64,000 bases of DNA, taken from positions 1-64,000 of the forward strand of contig NMRB01000732.1 in NCBI GenBank assembly GCA_002633025.1, written 5' to 3'. The position numbers were made by a program, and so were the translations under genes. Below, in pieces: positions 57,560 through 64,000 of the stretch (positions are counted from its first letter, which is position 1; every line of letters starts with the position of its first letter). The notes under the pieces were generated by a model that saw only the letters and a list, made by a program, of their open reading frames with translations, was not told the DNA's origin and did not search any database. Source of the DNA: Notospermus geniculatus (lineage: Eukaryota > Nemertea > Pilidiophora > Heteronemertea > Lineidae).

Positions 57560-57659
57560 GAGCGGAATCGTCTCCAGTCTCAAGTGGAAGCTCAGGAGTC
57601 TGTGATAGATGGTCTGAGGAGTGAGCGCAAGTTGTGGGGGCAGGAACTTGCACAGCAAG
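57560..57659 (+). CDS. LRRCC1: LRRCC1-like exon I (signature block)
   Basis: The acceptor is ATGACTTTTCAG and the donor is CAAG/GTGAGA, phase 0 to 1. It reads ERNRLQSQVEAQESVIDGLR then SERKLWGQELAQQG. This block is the strongest identifier: I recall a near-identical SERKLWGQELAQQG followed by ASLAxDRGRLE in vertebrate LRRCC1. The tryptophan and the glycines are unusual for a coiled coil and suggest a conserved local function. Confidence 0.88.
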
Positions 57660-58339
57660 GTGAGAAAGTTAACTTTCAAATTGGCTGAATTTTGGAGTGA
57701 TCTGCGCAAATTGTTGTCAGACACAATATTGCTACAGAACAGTGCTCGGAAAGTTCAGTTGTTCAAAGGTAGCCGTTTGGCTAAATGTCTACAAATGTTC
57801 ATAGCCAAATATCTGTGATTGAGATACTGCCAATGGAAATAGAAAGGACTTATGGCGATTAAAATGGTCAAAATCAAGGAATTTTTGTAGCCAAATGGCA
57901 AAATTGACAAAATCCTTTGTAGCCAAATGGGAAAATCCTGTAGCCAATGGTGATGAAAATGTACTTTTCGAGCCCTGCTGAAGATCCATCCTTGAACATA
58001 CAGTGTAATTCCATATTCTGTATGTTGAAGTCAATAACATATTGTCATAGATCTAAATTAATGTTATTACTTTCATTAGCTTTCATAACAGGTTCTAATT
58101 ATCTTGCCTGTCCTGGTTCAAAGGGGGGTGTGCCTTGAGTGCACTCTGCATACAAGTCGTTATGAAATGGAAGTTCTAATTAAATCAAGGTGACATTGAA
58201 CCCAATATTTCTCGTCGCTTGTTTCAGTGGGGTTGATGGTGGGATGAGAGGTTGCAAAATTGGGGGGGGGGGGATTCTTTGTGATACGATGTCCTGGAAA
58301 AAAAAGACATTAATTCGTTGTGAATGATTTATTTTGCAG

Positions 58340-58428
58340 GTGCATCCCTAGCCTCCGATAGAGGGCGCTTGGAGTCAAAGATCGAGGGATTACAGCACGA
58401 AGTCAACTATCTAAAGAAACAACTCGAG
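58340..58428 (+). CDS. LRRCC1: LRRCC1-like exon J
   Basis: The acceptor is TTATTTTGCAG and the donor is GAG/GTAATG, phase 1 to 0. It completes the glycine of exon I and reads ASLASDRGRLESKIEGLQHE then VNYLKKQLE. It continues the conserved LRRCC1 signature. The next intron contains a single-N contig join at 59595. Confidence 0.87.
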
Positions 58429-59315
58429 GTAATGATGTTGGTCAGATTGGCAATTATTTGAACCAGTATTGGTGGTGAAAGACAGCATCTCCACATGGGA
58501 TCAGGGGTGTGTGGTCAATTGAACTAATGTCGTTTTCATGTTGTACTATGTGCACTGTAGTGTAGCTGTTACTCTGTTCAACCGTACCCCCTCTGATATC
58601 AAGTGGAGATGTTGCCTTTTACTAATAGAGGGCAGAAGAGGTGATGAACTGTTTGAATACTGTCTGACTGTCTGCTGTGTTTTGTTCTTTGTGTGTTTTT
58701 GGAAGGATCTCCTCAGCCACCAAAAGTGAGCCGCTGCTCTTAGAGATGCAGAGTATAAAGAAAATATCATTGAGTTGTCAACAAATGTCTCCCGACTTCT
58801 TAGCTACAGTTAAGAAACATGCCATTAAGACATTATCGTAGAGAAAATTTTAAATGGTGGTGATATTTGATCTCTGATGATGAGACATCTTTTTATGGGA
58901 GACAGATGAAAGTTCTGGCTGTTTTTCAAGGTTTTCAATGGATGTTGCTTTTCCTGGTGTCTTGAAAGTGAGGCAGACTTGCAAGACAGGGCTCATGGGA
59001 TGTTTCTTGTCATGTTTTCTAAGGGTAATACTGTGGGTGAATTTTGGGTAACGTGTGGACTGTTTAACAAAGCATTCACCTTAGCTAAAAGCAATGTAAA
59101 TTTCAACATCATAGTCCGGTGAAAGCTGCTTTTAATGTCGTCGTAACTTAATAAAAGAATGATTGAAATAAATGATTCAGTGACCCAGAAACACAACAAT
59201 ATGATTTATTACAAAACCTAACGGAATATAAATTTTCTTCGTGGTAAACTGAACAATTTCATGCAATGGACCGCTGTATCATTTTCACATTGACCGTTTG
59301 ATTTACAGTCCTTCA

Positions 59316-59594
59316 TAAAGCCTCGTTTATGTCGCCCTTACGTACAGTCAGAACTAGTTGGCAACTGATAATCGGCGCGTAGTTGGAACTAATTAGTCAC
59401 AACTACAAGGTGACATAAGCTCTCGGGCGTCAGCGAGTAACTGGTTGCCAACTAGTTGCAAACTAAAAATATCCAGATCCTGAAAGTCGCACATGTTCAA
59501 CTTACTTAAAATCAAAAGAAATCTGTGTCGACATAAGCACTCAAAAGACGGCGATAAACTAGTTCCAGGTAGTTGCGACCGATCGGTATTTTTC
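59316..59594. mobile_element. MITE family 3, copy cut off at a single N
   Basis: Begins AAAGCCTCGTTTATGTCGCC and follows the copy at 16724 to GACCGATCGGTATTTTTC, where the N at 59595 interrupts it. The remaining quarter and the right end are absent. Confidence 0.88.
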
Positions 59595-59595
59595 N
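59595..59595. other. Single-N contig join between exons J and K
   Basis: The MITE is cut mid-sequence, so an unknown amount of intron, and possibly an exon, is missing here. Confidence 0.95.
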
Positions 59596-59732
59596 AGTGC
59601 ACTGTCCGGCAGATTAATGTAGTTTCTGGAATGGTAGCTTCGGCTAATGTAAGGACTGGACCATTTTCCTAACAGAGTGGTATAGTAAAATCAACTACAA
59701 TGGATGTGACCCAGTGGTTCAGTTGGAGTCCA

Positions 59733-59844
59733 GGGGCCTGTTTCATAAAGTGACTTTAGGCTAATGGTACCATTAACTCAATGCATTTTCCATTTGGTTA
59801 ATGGTTCCATTAGCTTAAATTCACTTCATGAAACAGGCTCCTGG
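59733..59844. mobile_element. MITE family 8 (GGGGCCTGTTTCATAAAGTG ends), copy 1
   Basis: Left CAGGGGCCTGTTTCATAAAG, right complement ending TTCATGAAACAGGCTCCTG. The interior has GCTAATGGTACCATTAA and CAATGCATTTTCCATTTG. Confidence 0.85.
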
Positions 59845-59849
59845 TCAGT

Positions 59850-59933
59850 TATACCTTGGAGGAATTATATAATTCCTCCAAGCATGGAGGAATTATACTG
59901 ACAGTATAATTCCTCCAAGCTCCAAGGTTATAC
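59850..59933. repeat. Perfect double hairpin just upstream of exon K
   Basis: CTTGGAGGAATTAT/ATAATTCCTCCAAG is a perfect 28-bp palindrome (59855-59882). A 33-bp one with TGGAGGAATTATACTG arms follows (59885-59917). The outer ATACCTTGGA and TCCAAGGTTAT also pair. It ends about 30 bp before the exon K acceptor. Confidence 0.9.
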
Positions 59934-59965
59934 TCTTTGATATTAAAACTGATTGTCTTTTTCAG

Positions 59966-60079
59966 GCTGTTGTTGAGCGTGATGATGAGATCAAGTCTGC
60001 AAGAGAAGAGGCCATAAAGTCTCAGAAGAGTCTGGAAGAGCAACTTGCTGAAGAACAGGCTGCTTTCCAAGATGCTCAG
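59966..60079 (+). CDS. LRRCC1: LRRCC1-like exon K
   Basis: 38 codons in phase 0-0: AVVERDDEIKSAREEAIKSQ then KSLEEQLAEEQAAFQDAQ. The acceptor is GTCTTTTTCAG. The donor CAG/GTTGAG is weaker than the others. The acceptor lies about 30 bp after a strong inverted repeat (59850-59933). As I recall the vertebrate protein, it has more residues between the exon J and exon K segments, so a further exon may be absent from the assembly. Confidence 0.82.
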
Positions 60080-60224
60080 GTTGAGTAGACATGCATGTCG
60101 CAAATTGGTTGTATCCGGTAACACTAGGTGTCACCACTTCTCATGTTCCACAAATTACAAAATGCCTTTGGTAACAGTAGAAATTTTGAGGTGCATGATG
60201 TCAGGTCAAAAGTGCTTTACATGG

Positions 60225-60256
60225 ATCCCCCCCCCCCCACACACACACACACACAT
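60225..60256. repeat. C-run and CA microsatellite
   Basis: CCCCCCCCCC followed by (AC)n for about 32 bp in total. Confidence 0.95.
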
Positions 60257-60279
60257 TGATTGCTGACGAGCAAAACTAA

Positions 60280-60430
60280 ATGTGACCCGCTCCAGCAAAA
60301 GTAGGCACTGGTCATCAGTTTACTCAACTATTATCACTGCTGTCCACAACTATTGTCAACCTGCAGAGACGTACATTTCAGCCATTGTGTGGTAAGGCTG
60401 AACCCTTTCCTCAGTTGCGACTTGTGCCCA
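60280..60430 (+). repeat. Repeat family 6, copy 2
   Basis: Shares GTCCAC..TATTGTCAACCTGC, AGAGACGTACATTTCAGCCA and CCCTTTCCTCAGTTG with 61800-61990, and in reverse with 39880-40020. Confidence 0.75.
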
Positions 60431-60431
60431 C

Positions 60432-60545
60432 TTTTACAAGATCAGGGGACAGTTTCATAAAGTGACGTTAAGCTAATGCTACCATTAACTTCAATGCATT
60501 TTCCATTTGATTAAAGGTACCATTTATATGAAACAGGCCCCTGGT
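60432..60545. mobile_element. MITE family 8, copy 2
   Basis: CAGGGGACAGTTTCATAAAG at the left, ATGAAACAGGCCCCTGG at the right, with AACTTCAATGCATTTTCC inside. With the copy at 59733 it brackets exon K in the same orientation. Confidence 0.82.
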
Positions 60546-60604
60546 CACAAATGTTGTGTCAGTGATTATTGTGTCAGTGATACAATACATTTCCTCTTTT
60601 TCAG

Positions 60605-60699
60605 GAGAAGATTGAGCATCTGACTGATAGGAAGGAAGAGCTGAAACAACAGTTGTCTGATCTCAGTGAGGAGTTGGAAAATGAAAGAGAGGGAAATAG
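60605..60699 (+). CDS. LRRCC1: LRRCC1-like exon L
   Basis: The acceptor is CCTCTTTTTCAG and the donor is AATAG/GTGAAT, phase 0 to 2. It reads EKIEHLTDRKEELKQQLSDL then SEELENEREGN, with an arginine completed by exon M. The RKEELKQQL motif parallels a similar stretch in LRRCC1 homologues. Confidence 0.86.
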
Positions 60700-60825
60700 G
60701 TGAATTTATTTTAAAAACATCCTTTCTGACTTGAAGCCTTACTGAATGGAGAAATGGAAGAAAAGCAACGAAGTTTTGATCAATTTGATGAATGAATATC
60801 AATCCATTCATTTTGCTGTCCCAGT

Positions 60826-61210
60826 CATAGCTCAGTAGTTAGTGCTGTTGTCCTTCAGGGTTCTCCACTGCCTTTCCAACAGCACGGGCGCATGTGACGT
60901 CATTGACGGGCAGAGCCCGACACGTGCGCGTCCCCGGCGGGGGTCTGGAGGCCTCATGATCATGAATCAACAAAACCCACGGTGTGACATGACACTCAAT
61001 TTCTGCGGTCTTTAAAGTTATGTTTTGATGAGAATTTAAGGCCGGGTGTCGGAATTTTTTGTGCGGGCGCAAGATTTTATGCGGGGGCTTTCGGTATCGG
61101 CGCGGTCTTAGTCTGGGCGCAGCGCCTGGCCAAAATGGCTAGTGGAGAACTCTGCTTGTTGCTGGCAAGGGTGTCAGATATAAGAGGGTGCAGGTTCAAG
61201 TCATGCCAAG
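60826..61210 (+). mobile_element. tRNA-derived SINE head split by an insertion
   Basis: CATAGCTCAGTAGTTAGTGC is a good tRNA A box (60827-60846). Its B-box partner GGTTCAAGTC occurs only at 61193-61202, about 350 bp away. An inverted-repeat element (60856-61154) separates them. With that element removed, the two boxes fall about 50-60 bp apart, as expected for a tRNA-derived head. Confidence 0.65.
60856..61154. mobile_element. GC-rich inverted-repeat element nested in the SINE
   Basis: 299 bp. CAGGGTTCTCCACTGCC at the left, GGCTAGTGGAGAACTCTG at the right. hAT-like CAG...CTG ends, though no clear 8-bp target duplication. The interior is CpG-rich (GACACGTGCGCGTCCCCGGC), unlike the surrounding intron. 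Confidence 0.7.
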
Positions 61211-61248
61211 TCCTTGTTGTATTCATAATATGAAGTCTCTCATCTCAG

Positions 61249-61386
61249 GTCTGTCAAGCAGATGTGGAAAGAAAAGTCGGCTGTCATCTCAAATCTGGAG
61301 GAGCAGGTGACGCAGATGAAGGTGATTTGGGAGGACAAGGAAGCTAAGCTGATCGAGGAAAGACAAAAAGCTGTACAGGCTGCGAC
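61249..61386 (+). CDS. LRRCC1: LRRCC1-like exon M
   Basis: The acceptor is TCTCATCTCAG and the donor is GCGAC/GTAAGT, phase 2 to 2. It reads SVKQMWKEKSAVISNLEEQV then TQMKVIWEDKEAKL and on to KAVQAA. It contains the tryptophan-marked MWKEK and IWEDKEAKL segments, which line up with the C-terminal coiled coil of the family. Confidence 0.86.
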
Positions 61387-61601
61387 GTAAGTCGTTCGAA
61401 TTTTCACTCTTTGTATCAGTCTACTGGTATCTTCTATTTGCCTCAGCGGTCAGTGTAAAAATTCATGTTTATCAGATTACACATCGAACACAACTTCTTT
61501 TGTTGTGTTTGTTCCCAGTTTGAAAAAAGGCTGTAGGAAGACTGAGAGAAGATATGCTAAGAAGGATTATGTGCTCAGTTTCTTTTGTATTTTCTTGCAA
61601 G

Positions 61602-61737
61602 GCTTGCCATTGATAAACTAAAGAATGCAGACGATGCATTTAGGAAGCAGTTGGATGGGAAAGAACAGAGTCATCGGGAGGAACTGTCACGTTTACTCCA
61701 GGAAAAACAGCTAGAGGTTGATGAGGCTCAACATAGG
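61602..61737 (+). CDS. LRRCC1: LRRCC1-like exon N
   Basis: The acceptor is TTTTCTTGCAAG. It completes a threonine with exon M and reads LAIDKLKNADDAFRKQLDGK then EQSHREELSRLL and on to EAQHR. The donor is CATAGG/GTGGGT, phase 0. The DDAFRKQ motif is a further family match (recalled vertebrate form DDAFKRQ). Confidence 0.85.
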
Positions 61738-61799
61738 GTGGGTTTCTGCATCTCTGTGGGCGTTTAAAGCTTAACTTTCTTGACTAAGGACTATTTTTC

Positions 61800-61990
61800 C
61801 ATGTGTGAGCCGATGTAGCAAAATAGGCACATGTTGCAGGTGATCATCAGTGGTCGGAGGTGATCATCAGTGGTCATCAGTTAACTGCTATCACGGCTGT
61901 CCACTGCTGTTGTCAACCTGCAGAGACGTGCTTTTCAGCTATTGTGTTGCAAGTCCGTTAACCCTTTCCTCAGTTGTGACATTGCCTACG
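61800..61990 (+). repeat. Repeat family 6, copy 3
   Basis: Matches 60280-60430, with a small internal duplication of GGTGATCATCAGTGGTC. Confidence 0.75.
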
Positions 61991-62094
61991 TTAGCTAGAT
62001 TGGATCACATATACTGTACAATACCAGTCAAAAACCACCACAGGTGTGGCACTGCACAGATGAAATTTCATCTCATTTAGTCTTCCCTCTTTAG

Positions 62095-62220
62095 GTTGTC
62101 GAAGTCGAGGATGAGATGAGGTTGTTGCTTCAAGAAAATCAAGAAAGTAAACGAGCTATGGAACATCGGTTACGTAAAATGGGCCAAGTGTTTAGTGAAC
62201 TACAGTCTGGAATGATATGA
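62095..62220 (+). CDS. LRRCC1: LRRCC1-like exon O, terminal coding exon with stop
   Basis: The acceptor is TTCCCTCTTTAG. 41 codons read VVEVEDEMRLLLQENQESKR then AMEHRLRKMGQVFSELQSGM and I, followed by TGA at 62218-62220. The end is close to the C-terminus I recall for LRRCC1 (a final ALNEIQQDM-like motif aligns with FSELQSGM). No further in-frame exon is needed. Confidence 0.87.
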   Translation, partial: VVEVEDEMRLLLQENQESKRAMEHRLRKMGQVFSELQSGMI

Positions 62221-62889
62221 TAGGATGTACCGTTACTGGACTTGGAGCTGCTTTTATTCCCTTTCTATCAAGGGGCTGCTGGTCATCGCTGTTGAGAATG
62301 GTTATGTTTTGTCTGAAGAGATCAGTGTCTTTAAGAATTGGAAGTGTCCTTGACTGCTGAGGTTAAAGTGAAAAGCGACGTCCAGTGTGCAACCGTCCCA
62401 ACACAAGTGATGCCAGCGTCTTTGGAGGTCAGTTCCATCATTAGCCTGTTGTAACACCTTAAACTGTTATTCATGAAATTGATGAGGTTGCTTCAGTTCT
62501 CACGGTGATCACAGTACCGATACTGACCTCGTTATACAACTGATGCATGATACAGCAATCAGACAGTGTGAACTACTTGCCATGTGTAATTTATATTTTA
62601 TAACGCCTGATTTCTCACTCATTGACTGACACAGAATTTAGATCAGCGTTGTTTGTCAATGCTTATGAAAAAGTACCAGTATCCTTTTATTTGTATTACA
62701 AAGCAGGACGGGATCTTGTTTCTCATAAGTTGTTTTAGCCTGAAGATGTATGTGTATTTAAAAGAATCGCAGAGTGCCACTGACATGTGGTTGCATATTC
62801 CATGATTTTAGCATCAGCTGGACTGATGGGCCTTATGCCATGGCCGTTTTATTGTTTAATTTACAGAGTTATCTTATGATAAAGTGGAT

Positions 62890-62929
62890 GGGGTGGAGTG
62901 GGTGGGTGGGTGGATGGGGGGGGGGAGGG
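62890..62929 (+). promoter_or_regulatory. G-quadruplex-like tract in 3' UTR
   Basis: The transcript strand carries several GGG runs separated by one to five bases (GGGTGGGTGGGTGGATGGGG), then a run of nine or more G. This fits the usual G-quadruplex pattern. Whether it folds or regulates anything is inference. Confidence 0.5.
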
Positions 62930-63100
62930 CTCTGTTACGGCATCAGGCTGATCTATTGTCAGATTCAGGCCTGACAGCCTTGAATGCCAACAGACGATAC
63001 ATAAAATTTTATTCGTTTAGCAACTGGTACAATTTTAAGTTATGTACATGACCGTCTTTTTATTTGTCTTTTGTGAATTGGGCTCCTGTCCAACAATGAT

Positions 63101-63106
63101 AATAAA
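63101..63106 (+). promoter_or_regulatory. Proximal polyadenylation signal AATAAA
   Basis: Canonical AATAAA, 881 bases after the stop codon, in AT-rich sequence followed by T/G-rich sequence. It would give a shorter 3' UTR lacking the 43-bp tandem duplication. Confidence 0.5.
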
Positions 63107-63162
63107 CCTATGTTAGGCTTTGTATTGGTTAGATTTTTTCATGGAATATCAGACTTTAACCT

Positions 63163-63248
63163 CGGGATGTTGGATGTGACGTTAATGTCCTCTGATTCCT
63201 CCACACGGGATGTTGGATGTGACGTTAATGTCCTCTGATTCCTCCACG
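63163..63248. repeat. 43-bp tandem duplication in 3' UTR
   Basis: Two essentially identical 43-bp units begin CGGGATGTTGGATGTGACG and end GATTCCTCCAC. They lie between the proximal and distal polyadenylation signals, so only the long 3' UTR would contain them. Confidence 0.85.
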
Positions 63249-63391
63249 ATCGACCCTAAAGATGTTAAATCAGTTTTAAAATCGGGCCTTTGGTGTCTTT
63301 TAACGATGCCTTTTGTGATTATCAATGGCTGCCATTTACATGTACCGGGTATGTCATTTTAAACGATTGTAGCTTTTTTAGAATGATTTGA

Positions 63392-63412
63392 AATAAATCT
63401 TTTTTCAATAAA
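63392..63412 (+). promoter_or_regulatory. Distal double polyadenylation signal
   Basis: Two AATAAA hexamers at 63392-63397 and 63407-63412 are followed by TGTTCTGTTGTC, a T/G-rich downstream element. This is the best candidate for the main transcript end. Confidence 0.55.
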
Positions 63413-63430
63413 TGTTCTGTTGTCATTCAT

Positions 63431-64000
63431 TTTCCAAGTGGTGTATGAAAGGTTGTCAAATGCTAAGTTTTGGTTACTGGCATGACTGGTTGTAGCCTCC
63501 ATCTCTACTGTTTTAGCAGGGTGAAAGGATTAGCAACCAGTGTGCTCATTGCGAATCAGGGTCTGATGTTTCATGCAATGAAAAACATGCCCTCTTACAT
63601 GTACTTGGCTTCTTTCCAATTTTGTGACCCAGTAGGCCTAAAATGAACCCATTGAATACAATATGACCCAGCTGTTATGAAAAAGAGGTAGGCCTAATAT
63701 GATGCAAGTTCATGTTATTTGATTTATTCGATGCAGCTGTGCAGCCACATGAGAGGTTGCCGTGACCTGATCCACTTAAAGGCCCACAAGATTGAAATGT
63801 GAAGAACATTCTTTTGGCGATGTGCCATGCGGCATTCCTGCAAGGTTTTGGGCAGAATCTTTGTAGGCATGATTGCATAATATGTGCATGTGGCAGTTTA
63901 AATATTGGCCCGACTGACTGGAGTAACTCATAAACAAATAATAGTCAAGATATAGGCTTGCAGGGCACCTCATCCCCAATGTTTGTTTACTGTGCTTTGA
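63431..64000. other. Downstream flank, nothing recognised
   Basis: Sequence after the last polyadenylation signal. No exon, RNA gene or repeat identified. Confidence 0.5.

Larger units (their letters stand above)
4112..63412 (+). other. LRRCC1: Gene span: LRRCC1-like centrosomal coiled-coil protein, C-terminal half
   Basis: Fifteen exons (A-O) join in consistent reading phase to give about 550 residues of E/K/Q/L-rich coiled coil ending at a TGA at 62218-62220. Seen: every exon has an AG acceptor and a GT donor (GC for exon A), and no junction breaks the frame. Known family: LRRCC1 (CLERC) is a protein of roughly 1,000 residues in vertebrates, with N-terminal leucine-rich repeats and a long C-terminal coiled coil. 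It sits at centrioles and centrosomes and acts in spindle organisation and cilium assembly. The match rests on recalled family sequence, mainly the RSERKLWGQELAQQG block in exon I and the DRGRLESKIE block in exon J. The leucine-rich repeats, start codon and promoter are outside the window. An alternative is another centrosomal coiled-coil protein, but the exon I-J motif is specific enough to make LRRCC1 the best call. Confidence 0.75.
62221..63430 (+). other. LRRCC1: 3' UTR of the LRRCC1-like gene
   Basis: AT-rich non-coding sequence follows the stop codon up to the last polyadenylation signal. It carries a G-rich tract at 62890-62929, an exact 43-bp tandem duplication at about 63163-63248, and AATAAA signals at 63101, 63392 and 63407. 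The end near 63430 is inferred from the signals and from the T/G-rich sequence after the last one. Confidence 0.6.

Overview
The window is animal nuclear DNA. One plus-strand gene is split into short exons by GT-AG introns (one looks GC-AG) of 0.3 to 26 kb. Most of the rest is intron filled with short inverted-repeat elements, tRNA-derived SINEs and minisatellites. Base composition, large introns and this type of repeat load suggest a marine invertebrate (echinoderm, hemichordate, cephalochordate or lophotrochozoan). The sequence alone does not settle the species. I see no prokaryotic gene, CRISPR array or rRNA gene. Gene: fifteen in-phase exons between 4112 and 62220, plus one tandem exon copy, encode about 550 residues of almost uninterrupted coiled coil ending at a TGA. 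The stretch around SERKLWGQELAQQG followed by ASLASDRGRLESKIE, and the order of the segments after it, match my memory of the C-terminal half of LRRCC1 (leucine-rich repeat and coiled-coil centrosomal protein, CLERC). The N-terminal leucine-rich repeats, the promoter and the first exons must lie upstream of base 1. Layout: 1-4111 is intron with one inverted-repeat element. 4112-10436 holds exons A-D, with minisatellites and MITEs. 10437-26868 is two large introns around exon E, with several palindromic MITEs. 26869-26982 is exon F. 26983-53001 is one 26-kb intron holding most of the SINEs, a remnant of a mariner-type transposon, a LINE-derived tandem repeat, two assembly gaps and two pairs of duplicated blocks. 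53002-56585 carries a 1.8-kb duplication that includes a 24-codon exon, then a five-fold tandem repeat of a 3' splice acceptor directly in front of the next exon. 57560-62220 holds exons I-O, closely spaced. 62221 to about 63430 is the 3' UTR with three AATAAA signals and a G-quadruplex-like tract. Assembly quality matters here. There are two long runs of N (35274-35551, 46804-47731) and three single Ns (51520, 54520, 59595). Each single N sits where a repeat or duplicated block stops abruptly, so some duplications may be unmerged haplotypes and one exon may be missing between exons J and K. I found no new multi-gene system. The most unusual signals are the repeated splice acceptor before exon H, the in-frame duplicated exon G, and empty-site or half-lost copies of MITEs between the duplicated blocks.
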